A stretch of DNA of 64,000 bases from Phlebotomus papatasi (GCF_024763615.1 NC_077222.1:44206001-44270000); one strand, 5' to 3'; shown: positions 33,062 through 46,750, counted from the first letter of the stretch. Program-made: numbers and translations. Notes: generated from the sequence alone by a model not told the origin.

Positions 33062-34882
33062 AAGGACAGATAATCCTAACCGGCTTATGTAGGTGAGATT
33101 CTTAACGTGAGCTAACTCGGAGTGCATGCAAATTCGATTTGGAGCTGAAGTTGGGAGACGCCATTCAGTTATCTTGAATCAAATTCGTGAAATTATACAA
33201 ATTTTGTATTTAAACCAAAATATCAAGGATTTGGATGAACTGGCACAAAAGTGATATATGGGTGAAATGTAGACCAGAATGTACTCTATAATTTTCCTAT
33301 AGAACACGATCTCATCGATTACTCAGAAGCCAAGATAATCGAGGTTTTTTGTTTCTTAACTTGTTTTTTTCATCCAGAGTGCCCCAAGTAGTCATTTGTT
33401 GAACTTCAACTATATCAAAGAATTGTTGTATTTTGTGACACTTTCCATTTAAAACCCTATTTTAAGTGTCTTGGTGGAGTAGAGGCAGTCAAATTGGCAT
33501 CTGAGTGGTTTCAAAGCGTTATTATAGGAAAAATCAATTTTTTCACACTTAAACGACAAAATCGGACAGATCGCATTATCTGATCGAAAAATGATGTATG
33601 GACGAAATATAGAGACAAATGTTCTCTACAATTATGCAGAAGTAATCATCAAAATCGGTTCAGCGACAGTCTAGATAATTGAGGTTATGTGATATTGAAA
33701 TTGGTTTTTCGACTGTGGCGCCCCTGGTGTTGGTCCCACGAAGTTCAAGTGTTCTAGAAAGTTATATCATTTGGTGAGATCTTTCGTTTAAGCCCTCATT
33801 CATCAAAATCGGTCACATAGAACCGGAGATATGATTTTTTGAATTTCGTGAACTTTGACCCCTCATATCTCCGGTTCTGTTTTAACCACAGCGCACATTT
33901 GCACCATTTTGGAAACGTCCTAGACTGGACTACAACATACTAAAATTTCATTAACTTGCACAATGCCGTTTTTGAGAAAAGTGACTTTGAATTTCGATGA
34001 ATTTTGACGCTATCACAGCGCCACCTGTGGTGACTTTTTGAACTTCCATCTGAAAGTGCTCATCGAGACGAAACCAAAAAGGTAAAATTTAGGTCGATAT
34101 GTTAATTAGAACCGGAGATATAGGCCGGTCAATGCTCGAACTTTGACCCCTTATAGCTGGGGTCAGGGGTTATGGATCGACTTAAGTATTTTTTTGTTTG
34201 ATAGGTATAATCAACGGCTACAACATACTAAAATTTCAGCCCGATGCACAATGGAATTTTTGAGTTATTTAACTTATAAGATTTAAAAATTTTCTTTTTA
34301 ATAATAGCGCCCCTAGCGGTGGTTTTATGAACTTGCGATGTTAGAAGGGGAAGTGGCATTTCACGAGAGCTTTCCAAAAAGCCCTCACTTTTTAAATTCT
34401 GACAATTAGAACCGGAGTTATTGCCATTTTAAGAAATTTTTTTTGGACCCTTATAGCTCGGGTCAGGGGGGTCGGGGGACCTTAAGTTTGGTATTGATGG
34501 AAAGCTCTAAGGCCCAGCTATAACATACTAAAATTTGAGCCCGCTCGATGCCATAGGGGCGGAGCTATTGAGAAAACAAAAAAGGGGGGTCTTCAAAATA
34601 GCGGAAGGAGGGGTGGGGGGTGGGGGGTCTATGCACCAAGTTGCAATTTTCACCCGATATATAACCTTTGCCGAAAACCGCAAGTGGATATCTTTTTCAG
34701 TTTAGGAGCTATTAAGCTCCAAAGAGCGGCCGGCCGGCCGGCCGGGAACGTAAAATAGCCACATATATATTCGTGATCAGGAAGTGGCGAAACACATTTT
34801 GGCCAAGTTTGAGGTCGATCGGACGACATGAAATTTTGTTAGGATTATAGTAGGTGAGATTGTTAAGAATCTCACCTAATAA
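33062..34882 (+). repeat. REP-A element, copy 2 (uninterrupted)
   Basis: The cleanest copy, about 1.82 kb. It starts gacagataatcctaaccggc and ends in the aggtgagatt..aatctcacct hairpin. Internal modules begin at about 33381, 33718, 34018 and 34308 (spacings about 337, 300, 290 bp). The 3' part has a G-rich block (34580-34628), then (GGCC)n at 34728-34744, then the conserved gtgatcaggaagtggcgaaa. It provides the empty site for both TTA insertions found in copies 1 and 3. No coding frame. Confidence 0.75.
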
Positions 34883-35839
34883 GGGATATTTCACTCCATA
34901 ATTTGAGTGCTGCAGGCGAAAAGACTCTTTATATTTATGCTGTATATTGTGTATTGATTCAATTTGAAGTTTATTGGTCACCCATAGAACGGGTTCCCTG
35001 CTGGAGTTTTAGCCTTATAAAAGGTAATTAATATTGGATTTTGGAGACTTTTTACTTAAACCTTGCAGGAATCTTCTTAAAAAGAACTTGTAGGGAAACT
35101 GGAGTAATAGAAAACACGAGGTAGGTTTAAATTTAAACACTGATATTATTTATGTTTAGACTACTTGGATCGATTGTTTGATCAAGGAACAAGGATTTCT
35201 ATACCATCTTTGAATTCATATAGGTCTCGTCATATCAAATTCAATATTTAATTAAAAATATCGCAGAGTTTACAACTGCCCCAGTATCAACTAAGTTCAA
35301 AATAAATCTTGAATAATTTCATCTAAGACATGATCCTTTGTTCAGAAAATTTCTAGAGAATTTAATCAGAGATGGACAGATTACTTTTCGCTACTATCGA
35401 ATTGATAGTATGGATAACTTTGTATCTCTTTGATTTAGTGAATGACAGATTTTTAAATTGTTTAAATTTTAAATAAACTGTACCATTTATTGTATGATTC
35501 TTTAAAGAAAGTGACTGATGATAATAAATATGTATATTCAGAACTAACTGTCTCTATACTGTCGAAGAGAAGTTATCATGTCCCAGATTTCCATATTACC
35601 ACTAATTTTATCAGAACAAGATTAAAATTGAATTTATGTCACAGTTCTTACCGAAACCTTGCAGAATTTTGATAAATACAAACTTGTAAGTTCAATATCA
35701 ATTTTAAATTAATTAATTCTAGGAGAAAACCTATGGTCCTTTATTAGAAAAATATTTAGCTAGAGAATAGACAATTTCTACAGAATTGCCTAATTCAAAA
35801 CACCAAAGTTAAAAAACTATTTAGATTTTTTATATAGTG
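34883..35839. other. Noncoding stretch between REP-A and the Galpha-o 3' end
   Basis: AT-rich DNA with no supported gene. A loose match to 11985-12050 is seen at 35222-35270. Confidence 0.35.
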
Positions 35840-35965
35840 GCTAAAACGCTTTTATTTCCGATTTTTACATCACACATAAAATTACATACACATTAAGTTG
35901 TTTTTAAATATAATATTATCATTTTTATAATTATTTTAATTTTTTTAAGTGTATTTTCTTTTTCT

Positions 35966-35999
<34 letters not shown>

Positions 36000-38900
36000 C
36001 TCCTTATGTAATGCTTTAAATTGTTTTTTTTTTATCATTTTCTTTTAAGTTTTTCTTTGTGTGTCATCTTTCTTAGCTTTTCGTATAATAATTAATATAC
36101 TTTTTTCTTCTAATGATTATATAAAAAGCTTCTTGATGTTTAATTTTTGTTGGTTGAATTTCACTTATTTTTTTTCTTTTACCTAGATTTGGTGACTTTT
36201 TTTTTAAGAAATGATTACTAGGTTATTTTATTTAACTGTATTTAAATTTCTTTTATTATAGTATCTCTATACACTTTTTATTATGATTTTCTTGTTAATT
36301 GGTTTTGTGGTCTCAATCTAATACAAGAATCTCACGTATTTTTCTCATGTCAAACTTTCTTCATAATTTGCATTTCTTTCAGTAATTTTCTATACTTGCG
36401 TTTTATATGTTTACTCAAGAGCTGCTCATTTTAAATAAGAGTGTTTTAGACTGAAGATATACAAATGATTCTTATAGTGTTTTCGTGACATGATTTTTTG
36501 ATGTGTTTCATCAAAAATTTTTTAAATTTTGATTTTTCTTCATATATACCTTTCTTTTATCTTGTATAAATTTATGATTTAAATACGATGGGGTGTGATA
36601 TTACATGTTTTTTTTTTTAGTTATTTTTCATTTCACTTTTTATTCTTCAATTTGTTCTAAGAATTTACATATTATTTATCGTAAGACCGACGCAAATCAC
36701 TGTCAGTTGTTTTATTTTTCAATTATAAAGGAAAATCATGCAATCATCTCAATATTGATTTGACGTATGAATATTTTGTTTTCTAAATATGTTTTAGAAT
36801 AAATAAAATAATGTTTGCAAAAAGAATACCCAATTATAACTCGATTTTAAATTATATTTTTGTTTCTCACTTTTTTTTGGTTTTCTTCATTTTTTTTTTG
36901 TAATAATTATTAGCATATTATATGCGTACTATGTATGAGTCCAACACACATGAAGAAGACTTTGATTTTCTCTTATTTTATTTTAGTTTATTTACCCAAT
37001 TTTATCAAGATTGATACAGCATTTTGAGGTTTTACTTCTATTAAAAAAAAAAGGATTTTATCGTTTTAATAACGATTAATCTTCATCTATATTTCTTGTG
37101 TACTTCAGAGAATTGTTATCAATTTGTTTTACAATTTCAATTGGCTGGACTCATTTTTGCACATCCCTTCTTACAAGAACATTATAAAATCTTATCTATT
37201 AATAGATATATCATTTTTTTCACTTTTATGTTAATAGATTTATTTTTATTTTTTCATCTCATATTTTTAGTCATAATAAATGCCAACATTATGAAATGCT
37301 ACATCGATATGAGTTGAGTGAGTGAAAGTAAATAAATATAGAATTGGTTTTGAAGTAGAGAACAGTGAAATGTGTTTGAAAGAATTTAACTTGTAAGTAT
37401 CATAAATTGTAAGAAATATATAAAAGCAAAATTAATAGACGCAATATTTTGGTCTGTTTTTTTTTTGTATTATAGAGTTTTATCTCTTTTCATTTCTTTA
37501 GCTATGATATATGATACTTTTAAATTATCCTTTCAAAAATTTTTCAAATTTAGCTTTCACTTATGCCTTGTCTATTAGTTTTTTCTGACTTATTTTATGT
37601 TATTTATATTTAGGTTAAAATATGCTGAGAACATATGGTCAATCAATGTTTTGATGAACTTCCAAATTCTCAATTTCTCATTTGGTTTGCTTATGACTTT
37701 TTTTGAGTTTTGCTTAGAAGGTTTTCGTGTTAAATAGTTTTTAGTTTCTTTTAACTAGACCACAATCCTACAAAATCTTAACAAACTGCCACAAAGTTTC
37801 ATGTATTTTCTTAATCTCACTGTATTTTAGATTATTCGCTAATGTTTTATATTTATTTACTTAAGTAGTGTGTGTATATAGATTTCAATTTAAAATTTAT
37901 CCTGGTATATAGTAATTTCCAATTTAATTTTTTTTATGTATATAACAACAATGCGCTTACATAGGTTTTTTTTATTATTTTGTACAAAAAGAGCAAATAA
38001 TTTAAAAATAATTTTTCACCTTTTATCAATTTATATTATTTAGTTATTTTTTTTTATATTTTTTTCATACAAGTATCAGAACAAAAAAAATCTCAGATAC
38101 TCTTTCTAATATACTAATAATAATAACTATTAATTTCCCTTTTTCAAAGTGATTTAAATTGAGAAATTTGTTTAGGTTGAAAAATGAAGAGTGATTTTTC
38201 TTGTAAAAAATTTTCTTTATTTTTTTTCTTGTATGTTTCCTAATTTACTTTTTTTGTTTGTTTAGTTTAGTGACTAGATTGTAGTTTTTGTTGCTTTTTC
38301 AACATCATTAATAATCAATTCTTTCAAAAAAAAAAAAATGGAATTTTTAAGTGATTTTTCACTGAAAACTATCAGTTTGTTTGAAAGTAATTCTGTGGCA
38401 AAAAAGGAACAAAAAGTGTACACAAATACCCAAATGTCGATATACAACTGACTTAGCACGTTATAAAAATGTATTTTTACATTACATTCCTCTTTTTTCA
38501 CTAATATTTTATAATGTAATTAATGCATGTATTTTTATATTCTTTTATTATAAATCTTTGGTCTCCAATTTTTGTGTAATTTAAGATTTATTAAAATGCT
38601 CTTCGCCCTTTATTATTGAATGCTTTTTCTTCTTTACTACATAACTCTGTAATTTTTTCAACTACACCACTTTTTATTTCATTTTTAGTAATTTCTATGT
38701 CCAGCTTTATATATTGGTACACTTGATATTGTATCAATTGAATTATTGATCTGAACGATACAAAATTGAAGCAATGAAATTACGTGAGGGTGTAACTAAA
38801 TTATAACAAAAAAAAATCTTTTTCAGTATCATTGGGAAAAACTGTTGAAGGCAGTGAATGTGACTACATTAGGCAGTTGATTTCTTTTAAGTTATTTTTT

Positions 38901-39119
38901 AAACTCATTTATACTTTGTTCTTTCATACTGATCTCAATCTTTCGCTTTTCTTTCTGTGACTCTTGTTCTCTCGATGTTAATTACACATCTAGAAATGTT
39001 TATCCTACTAAGGAAATCTTTTCTGTACTCATCATCCCAGAAAATTTTTGTTGGTAATATCGCACAACGAAAATTTTCTAGTTCATATATATATATATAT
39101 ATACATATATATATTATAC

Positions 39120-39153
<34 letters not shown>

Positions 39154-40637
39154 AGCGAATAAAAATTATAAAACCAAAATTTTCAACCAATTTTTCCCAA
39201 TTTACATTGTCAGCCTCGAATTATGAACTTTATTTTCAACTCACTTTATCGTAATTTTCGTTTTCATTTCTGATTTTTAATAAGATAAATATATTAGTAC
39301 TTTTCTTTATCTAAATACTCTCCCACATTACGAATTTCTTGTCAAATGTATATTTCAAATAAAGAACAAATACTACAAACAGGTTAGTCATATGAGATTT
39401 GTGCAAAATTATGAGCGTAGTTTTTTTTTTTTACTCAAAATCACTTTGTGTGAAAAATTGGATTTGTATTAGAATATAGAAGTGAAAAAAAATTCGCGAA
39501 AAATAGTATATACTCGAATCAATAACTCTTTTTACAAAGTTTCACAAAATATTCATTTTTTTTGTATAAAGTATAAGCAATATTTTTTGACCAAGTTTTT
39601 TTTTATATTTAATATTTTCTTTGCGATAGATTTTCTATCCTACTTCACCAACAGTGGCTTATTTAGTTTCACTTTTTTTAAACTATCTTAGAGAAAATAC
39701 ATCTTTAGTGTTTTTGTTTATCTCTGTATAGAAAAATAATAAAGAATTGTGTAAATGTTTTTTTTTCTTTGTGTGAAATGAATACTTTTTATAGATCTCT
39801 TTAATTATTTTTATTTAATTTATTTGAACCTAAAAAATAATTGGTGAGTCAATTTTAATGTATTTCGTGTGTGTCATTTTTTATTACTTATTATATTTTA
39901 ATAAGTATATAAAAATATGTTAATATGTATCTATTTTTATCATCAAACATAATTTGGTCAATATTTCCACCTTATTTCCTTATTAAATTAAATTATTACC
40001 ATCTTCGTGCTCGTGTTTTTTTTTGGTATGATTATCATTTTATTTGAATACTCTTTTCTTATCTTTTTGTCCAATCATAGGTCGAGAATATTGAAATAAG
40101 AATTTTGGTACTTTAATATTCAAATTCTTGTTATTCGCTTGCTTTTTTAATGCCCAGCGCACAATAACTTTTGTTTTGTAAACATGTTTTTAACTTTCCT
40201 ATGAGAGTGAATGAAACCGTGATCCAGTTATCTCGCTCACTCTCATAAGAAATTTTGGAAACATGTTTATAAACAAAAGTTATTGTGCGCTGGGCATAAT
40301 ACATGTCTAAATGTAAATATTTCAAAATCTTTTTTTTTTTGCAGTAAACTAAACTATTTGTTTTTCTACTCATTTTACTATTATTTTTTTCTTTACAATG
40401 TTAAAAGATGAGCTCATTTTTTGTTATACGTGTTGTTTTTGTAATTTCAATTATCATCTTAATAACATTTCTTGGCACAAAATTTGTCCTTCAAACTATA
40501 TTCTAATTTTGGTTAATTCAAAGTAATGTGGAGATAATGTAATTAATAAATTTGTTAAATGGCGCTAATATTTAATGAAAAGAAGTTTCACTGTTTAACA
40601 AATCATTTGTGCTATTGTTTCAATTTATTTATTACTA

Positions 40638-40673
<36 letters not shown>

Positions 40674-41613
40674 GCAGTTATGAAAATAAAATATAAGATC
40701 GTTCCAGAAATTTTATTATTAACCCAACGCAATATTCATAAAAATTTTTGAACACTACATGATAAAATAAAATGCACGATAAAATATATTTGTGAGGTTT
40801 CGAGTTGCTAAATGTATTTTTCTCCTGAACAGAAATCTCTCAATTACAATGGGAAAAGCAAATGATATAAAAAAAATATAAAGTAAAATTTAAAGATCTT
40901 CTATAAGATGTAAATTCCATCTGTTGGTTTCACTTAAACTGTATATGTTATATGATTTTCTTCATTCATCTACAAATTTCACGTTCTTAAATGCTTCTAT
41001 CGTTCATTTATATATCGTTTTCCTCTGTCTAAATTTCATTATATTGCTCTATGCAAAATAAATAATAAATTAAAAATGCAATGTTCAAGAAAGGAATGTT
41101 AGAAATAAATAAAAAAAATAGTTTTACTTCTTCTTGTTGAAGAAATATAAGTTGTACAGTTTTTTTTTAAAAATATTTTTTGATTAAAAGAAAAATCTGC
41201 ACACAAATAACAGAAAAAAATTATTACGACCTCTTCACATTCATATTTCACTGTTGTTTTAATTTTTTCACTGTAGTTTAGTTTTCTCGTCTCATTGTTT
41301 TTTTTTTAAATATTCTCTAGACTTTTAACTAGTTAATACTCTAAATCAATTACAGATGAACAATATTTCATCGTTTTTTCTCATCCATCAATATATCTCT
41401 TTTTTTTAATACGTAGATTTTTCTTCATTTTTGGTTAATAGTAGTTTTCTCTGTGTAACTTAGGTTTTGTTCTCCATTTCATTTCATATTATGTGTTTAT
41501 GAAAAGTATTTTTAGTGTGGTGTGTGTTGAATTATGTAGTGTTTTTTTTTTCTTAAATCGTCTTCATATCTTCTAATTAATTTCTATAGTTGTTTTTATA
41601 GTTTGAAAACGTT
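35840..41613 (-). other. Probable long A-rich 3' UTR of Galpha-o
   Basis: From about 35.85 to 41.61 kb the plus strand is markedly T-rich (minus strand A-rich), and this bias begins close to a minus-strand GGAAATAAAAGCG at about 35850, a candidate poly(A) signal. No other gene can be read here. A long transcribed 3' UTR immediately following the stop codon at 41614 explains the strand asymmetry; this is inference. Dinucleotide TA repeats lie at about 35970-36000, 39088-39153 and 40644-40672, and a palindromic MITE at 40148-40299. Confidence 0.45.
40148..40299. repeat. Palindromic AATGCCCA MITE, single full copy
   Basis: aatgcccagcgcacaataac at the left and gttattgtgcgctgggcatt at the right, with tgtaaacatg/catgtttataa and gagagtga/tcactctc also paired. 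This is the best-preserved copy of the unit found tandemly in Mcm5 intron 3. Confidence 0.8.
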
Positions 41614-44600
41614 TTAATAGAGACCACAGCCCCTAAGGTTATTCGCTATGATAACGTCAGTGACTGCATCAAACACAAATTGAATATTGTTCGTATCCGT
41701 GGCACATGTCATATGACAGTAGATCTCTTTTGATGTTGATTTATTTTTAGCCTCGAACTGTGCTTGGATGTATGCTGCAGCTTCACCATATTCTTGTCCA
41801 CCTAATGCAAACCAATAATCTATGTTAATTTTTTACAATGTTGATTAATTAGAATCATAGTATAATTGTGGCATCACGCTATGAAAAACATATCAGTTCC
41901 CATGTAAAATGAGTTTTTTACTACCTGTGTATTCGGGGAAACAGATTGTCAGTGGACTCTTGCGTATTTTCTCCTCAAATAGATCTTTCTTATTTAAGAA
42001 CAGGATAATTGAAGTGTCTGTGAACCATTTGTTATTGCAGATTGAATCGAACAATTTCAGTGATTCTTGCATACGATTCTGTGAAAAAAGAAACTTATTT
42101 AATTTATTTCTGTTTTTTTTTTGTATTAAAAACTTTGTTCATATTATATACAACCTTTATAAATTAATGATATATAGCAATGGATTTTGCTTTTATTTTT
42201 GAACGCTTGTTTGAAATTTAATTAGAATAAAAACCATCTTATTGCGAATATTTTGAAAATGCGAATTTTGTATAAAGGTTAAATACTCTGTTTTTTTTTT
42301 TTTAACTTGTTTAGTTTTCATGTCTAATGCGCCAAACAGTAATTTTACTAGCGCGTTTATCCTCTCTCATGGGCACCCATTCCACCTCTCTATCTTTTTA
42401 TTGTACCTTTGAGCCATGAGATGACAAATACAAATACAATACAATACAATACAATACAATAAGTTAATTATAAAATGTGAATTATATTAATAAAATATTG
42501 AAATTTTGTTATAATTTCTACATTTTTTTTAAACCAACCCTTTTATTGAATATTTTTTGAATCATAAGATAAAAAAAAATATAAATTTAATCATTGATTG
42601 TAAGAAAATCAATGCAATTAAGATTAAAAATTCTGAAATGTTAGAATTTAAAGATATAGTAATGCAGTATCAAATAAAACCATCGCGTTACTTAATTTTG
42701 AAGTAACAGTGAAAATTTTCGTCTTTTCCTTCTTATCTTGCGGTACATCCTTTTCATGTTGTAAGAATTATTATTAATTTTTTTCCCTACGAATCTTATG
42801 TCCTCTATACACTAGAGAAATTTATGTTCGTATTGAAACAAATTCCTTACGATTATTTAGAAAGAAAAACTCTGGACATAAATGTCTCTAGTGTGTATAG
42901 GGGGCAGAATCCATTGACAGTAAAATGCTCACCGTATTTCGTTAATTTACGTATTTTCATCGCAATTCTTACGCAAATTCTCGATTACCATATTACCTTA
43001 TCTCATACTCAACCTGACGCAACCGGAGGAAGTTTTCATCTTTCTATTTTCATTACCATTTCTCACGTCAGTACTTATACAATTATCTCATACTCGGTGG
43101 CACTAGGTGAAAATAATATAAGAAAATTGAAGAAATAAAACGAAAATGCAATAAACGGTGAACGAAAAAAACTGTACGATTAATTTCTCTTACAGTTTTT
43201 TTCTAAATAGTATAAGATAAGGTAATACGGTAATGGAAGATTTGCGTAAGAATTGCAATGAAAATGCGTAAATTAAAGAAAGGGACAGACAATCCTAACC
43301 GGCTTATGTAGGTAAGATTCTTAATGTGAGCTAACTCGGAATGTACGCAAATTCGATTTAGAGCTGAAGTGGGGGGACGCCATTCAGTTATCTTGAATCA
43401 AATTCGTGAAATTATACAAATTTTGGATTTAAACTAAAATATCAAAGATTTGGATGGAGTGACAGAAAAGTGATATATGGGTGAAATGTAGACCAGAATG
43501 TTCTCTATAATTTTGCCGATGAACATGATGTCATCGATTAATCAGAAGCCGAGATAATCGAGGTTGTTTGTTTCTGAACTCATTTTTTCGCCCAGAGCGC
43601 CCCAAGTATGCATTTGATGAACTTCAATTATATCAAAGAATTGTTGTATTTTGTGACACTTTCCATTTAAAATCCTATTTTGAGTGTCTTGGTCGAGTAG
43701 AAGCATTCAAATTGGCATCTGAGTGGTTTCAAATTTCAAAGCGTTATTATGGAAAAAATAATTTTTTTTTTACAATTAAACGGCAAAATCGGAGAGATCG
43801 CATTATCTGATCGAAAAATGATATATGTACGAAATATAGACACAAATGTCCTCTACAATTATGTCGAAGTAATCATCAAAATCGGTTCAGCGACATTCAA
43901 GATAATTGAGGTTATGTGATATTGAAATTGGTTTTCGATTGTGGCTAAGTTCAAATAGAATGTTGTAGCATTCACTCATCAAAATCTGTCAAATAGAACC
44001 GGAGATATGAATTTTTTTAAAGTCGTGAACTTTGACCCCTCTCCGGTTCTATTATAACTACAGCGTACTTACGCCACTTTTTTGAAACGTCATAGACTAG
44101 ACTAAAACACCCTAAAATTTGATTAACTTGAACAAAGGAATTTTTGAGAAAATTGAGTTTAAAATTTGATGAATTTTGATGCTATCGCAGCGCCACCTGT
44201 GGTGACTTTTTGAACTTCCATCTGAAAGTGCTCATCGAGACGAAACCAAAAACCCAAAATTTAGGTCAAAATGTTAATTAGAACCGGAGATATAGGCCGG
44301 TCAATTTTCGAAATTTGACTCCTTATAGCTCGAGTCAGGGGTTATGGATCGATTTAAGTATTTTTTGTTTGATAGGTATAATCTGCGGCTACAAAATACT
44401 AAAATTTCAGCCCGATGCACAATGGAATTTTTGAGTTATTTAATTTAGAAAATTGAAAAATCTTCTTTTTAAAAATATCGCCCCTAGCGGTGGTTTTATG
44501 AACTTGCGATGTTAGAAGGAGACGTGGCATTTCATGAGAGCGTTCCAAAACGCCCTCTCTTTTTAAATTCTGACAATTAGAACCGGAGTTATTACCATTT

Positions 44601-46750
44601 TAAGAATTTTTTTTGGGACCCTTATAGCTCGGGTCAGGGGGGTCGGGGACCTTAAGTTTGGTATTGATCGAAAGCCCTAAGGCCCAGCTATAACATACTA
44701 AAATGTGAGCCCGATCGATGCCATAGGGGCGGAGCTATTGAAAAAACAAAAAAATGGGGGTATTCAAAATGGCGGAAGAAGGGGTGGGGGGTGAATGCAC
44801 CAAGTTACAATTTTCTCCCGGTATCTTTTAGTTCAGGAGCTATTAAGCTCCAAAGACCGGATGGATGGACGGGAATGTAACTTAGCCACCCATACATTCG
44901 TGATCAGGAAGTGATGAAACACATTTCGGCCAAATTTGAGCCCAATCGGACGACATGAAATTTTGGTAGGATTACACTATGCAACAAATTGATAACTTTT
45001 TTTTGGCACACGGATCTCACATGGTACGTTTGGTAGAGTCGAGTCCCCTGATCAAGAATCTGTTCTTGGTTTTTCTCCTATACGTCACAATTTTCTTTAA
45101 TTATTTTTTTTTTGTTTTTCCTGTTTTGTCACATATTATCAATTATTCCTCCGGTTCTAGTGCACAGAACTTAATAAATGGGCATCCGTTGGAAAGGTAA
45201 GTAGTTATGCTTTAACTTGAAAATTATGTGATATTTTTTCAAAAAATCCTTGGGAGCAGAAAAAGAAAATCAAACTAAAATTTTTCAAAAATGACCTAAG
45301 AATGCAACTTTTGAAAAATCATATAAACTAAACTAAATATCAATGTACTCTCTTCTGCACACAATAGACTCCAATTAGGACTACATATTTTTCTCATAGA
45401 AGACATCCTGCTCCGATACCTCTAAATGCCTTATTTTTTTATTTTAGTAAGAAAATTTTCCAGAAGAAATGCTCCTTTTTAGACCAAATTGTTACCATGT
45501 GGGGGAAGGAGGGGTGGGACGTCTTTGGTATGTATGGGTGAAATGTCCGCTAGGATGGTCTCTAAAACGTATTCAAAAATGAAAAGCATTGATGGTTTAG
45601 TTCTTCAGATATTCCTAAAAGAGTGGTTTCTGGAGGGGAAGAATAGACGTTGGGATGAAATTGAAGTAACATTTGGATTCCTTGGACCAACTTATGGGGG
45701 GGGGGGGTACTCAGAATATTCCAAGTCGATATCATCATCAGTTTGTTGAGAAAATAAGATTTTTGGCAAAAATTTGCAAGATTTCATGTGATTTGAAAAT
45801 GACAAAAATCAAAAAATAAGGCATTTAGAGGTATCGGAGCTGAATGTCTTCTATGGCAAAACTGTAGTCCTAAGTGAAATCTATTGTATGCTGAAGAGAG
45901 TACATTAATATTTTGTTTAGTTTAGTTTATATTATTTTTCAAAAGTTGCTTTCTTAGGTCATTTTTGAGAAATTTTAGTTTGATTGTTTTTCTGCTCCCA
46001 AGGATATTTTTTAAATTATAAATTATGTGATATTTTTTGAAAAAATATCACATAATTTTCAAGTTAAAGCATAACTACTTACCTTTCCAACGGATGCCCA
46101 TTTATTAAGTTCTGTGCACTAGAACCGGAGAAATAATTGATAATATGTGACAAAACAGCAAAAACAAAAAAAAATAATTAAAGAAAATTGTGACGTATAG
46201 GAGAAAAACCAAGAACAGATTCTTGATCAGGGGACACGACTCTACCAAACGTACCATATGAGATCTGTGTGCCAAAAATCTTGTTGTATAGTGTTATAGT
46301 AGGTGAGATTGTTAAGAATCTCACCTTATACGGTGAGGCTATGGCGAGTATTTTATTGTCAATGTGATTCTGCCCTTAATTGTAGATTTTACAAAAGCGG
46401 TAATATGCTTACCGTAGTTTCATCCTCATGCAACACCTGATCATATTCTGACATGGCTACGCAGAAGATAATTGCGGTAACATCCTCAAAACAATGAATC
46501 CACTTCTTTCGTTCCGACCTCTGTCCTCCTACATCAAATAATCTACCAGAAGAAAAATCAATGTTAAATTTAAATTTGAAGGTCACTGAAAGCTGAGAAG
46601 TCAACAATGCCAGTTACTTACTTGAAATTTAAGTTTTTGAATGAAAAGTGTACTTCAACTATTCCAGTGGTTTTAACTCTAGTTCGAAGGATATCTTGCT
46701 CTGTTGGTTGGTAATCTTTAGCGCCCAATCTATCCAAGTCATCAAGAAAA
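41614..46750 (-). CDS. Galphao: Heterotrimeric G protein alpha subunit o (Galpha-o), last four coding exons
   Basis: Membrane-attached GTPase coupling receptors to effectors. Minus-strand exons 46750-46622, 46542-46413, 42078-41925 and 41801-41614 join in frame. The first reads FLDDLDRLGAKDYQPTEQD and RTRVKTTGIVEVHFSFKN (switch I). Then LFDVGGQRSERKKWIHCFED (switch II with catalytic Gln) and CVAMSEYDQVLHEDETT. The third has FLNKKDLFEEK (the NKKD guanine motif) and CFPEYTG. The last has CATDTNNIQFVFDAV (TCAT-type motif) and ends ANNLRGCGLY, the pertussis-toxin-sensitive Cys four from the end. The EDVTA and GCGLY features choose o over i. Upstream exons (P-loop, myristoylated N-terminus) are not found before 64000, so that intron exceeds 17 kb or the gene start is outside. 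Confidence 0.95.
42340..42470 (-). repeat. Possible SINE fragment with CAATA pentamer tail
   Basis: A unique block (gggcacccattccacctctc, ttgtacctttgagccatgag) is followed by (aatac)n at 42428-42462. A pentameric tail after a unique body suggests a short retroelement. No tRNA head is clear. Confidence 0.35.
43276..46330 (+). repeat. REP-A element, copy 3 (with nested TTA element), in Galpha-o intron
   Basis: It starts gggacagacaatcctaaccg and ends gttaagaatctcacct after the hairpin. Modules are recognisable at about 43603, 44190 and 44480, with the second module partly deleted (near 43944). The tetranucleotide patch is gaccggatggatggacggg at 44857 instead of (GGCC)n. Interrupted at 44975-46293 by a TTA-flanked element. 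Confidence 0.7.
44975..46293. mobile_element. TTA-flanked foldback element, CACTATGCAACAA ends
   Basis: TTA at 44972-44974 and 46294-46296. The ends CACTATGCAACAAATTG and ttgttgtatagtg are inverted. Arms of roughly 470-490 bp (44975-45444 and 45806-46293) pair almost along their full length (for example catcctgctccgatacctct with aggtatcggagctgaatgtc). REP-A copy 2 shows the empty site ggaTTAtag. The loop 45480-45720 carries REP-C-like sequence. No transposase. The open frames at 44979-45200 and 45489-45749 lie in arms and loop and are not genes. Confidence 0.75.

Noticed and set aside
39048..39254. Frames rich in Ile-Tyr repeats
   Set aside because: Translation of a TA dinucleotide repeat.
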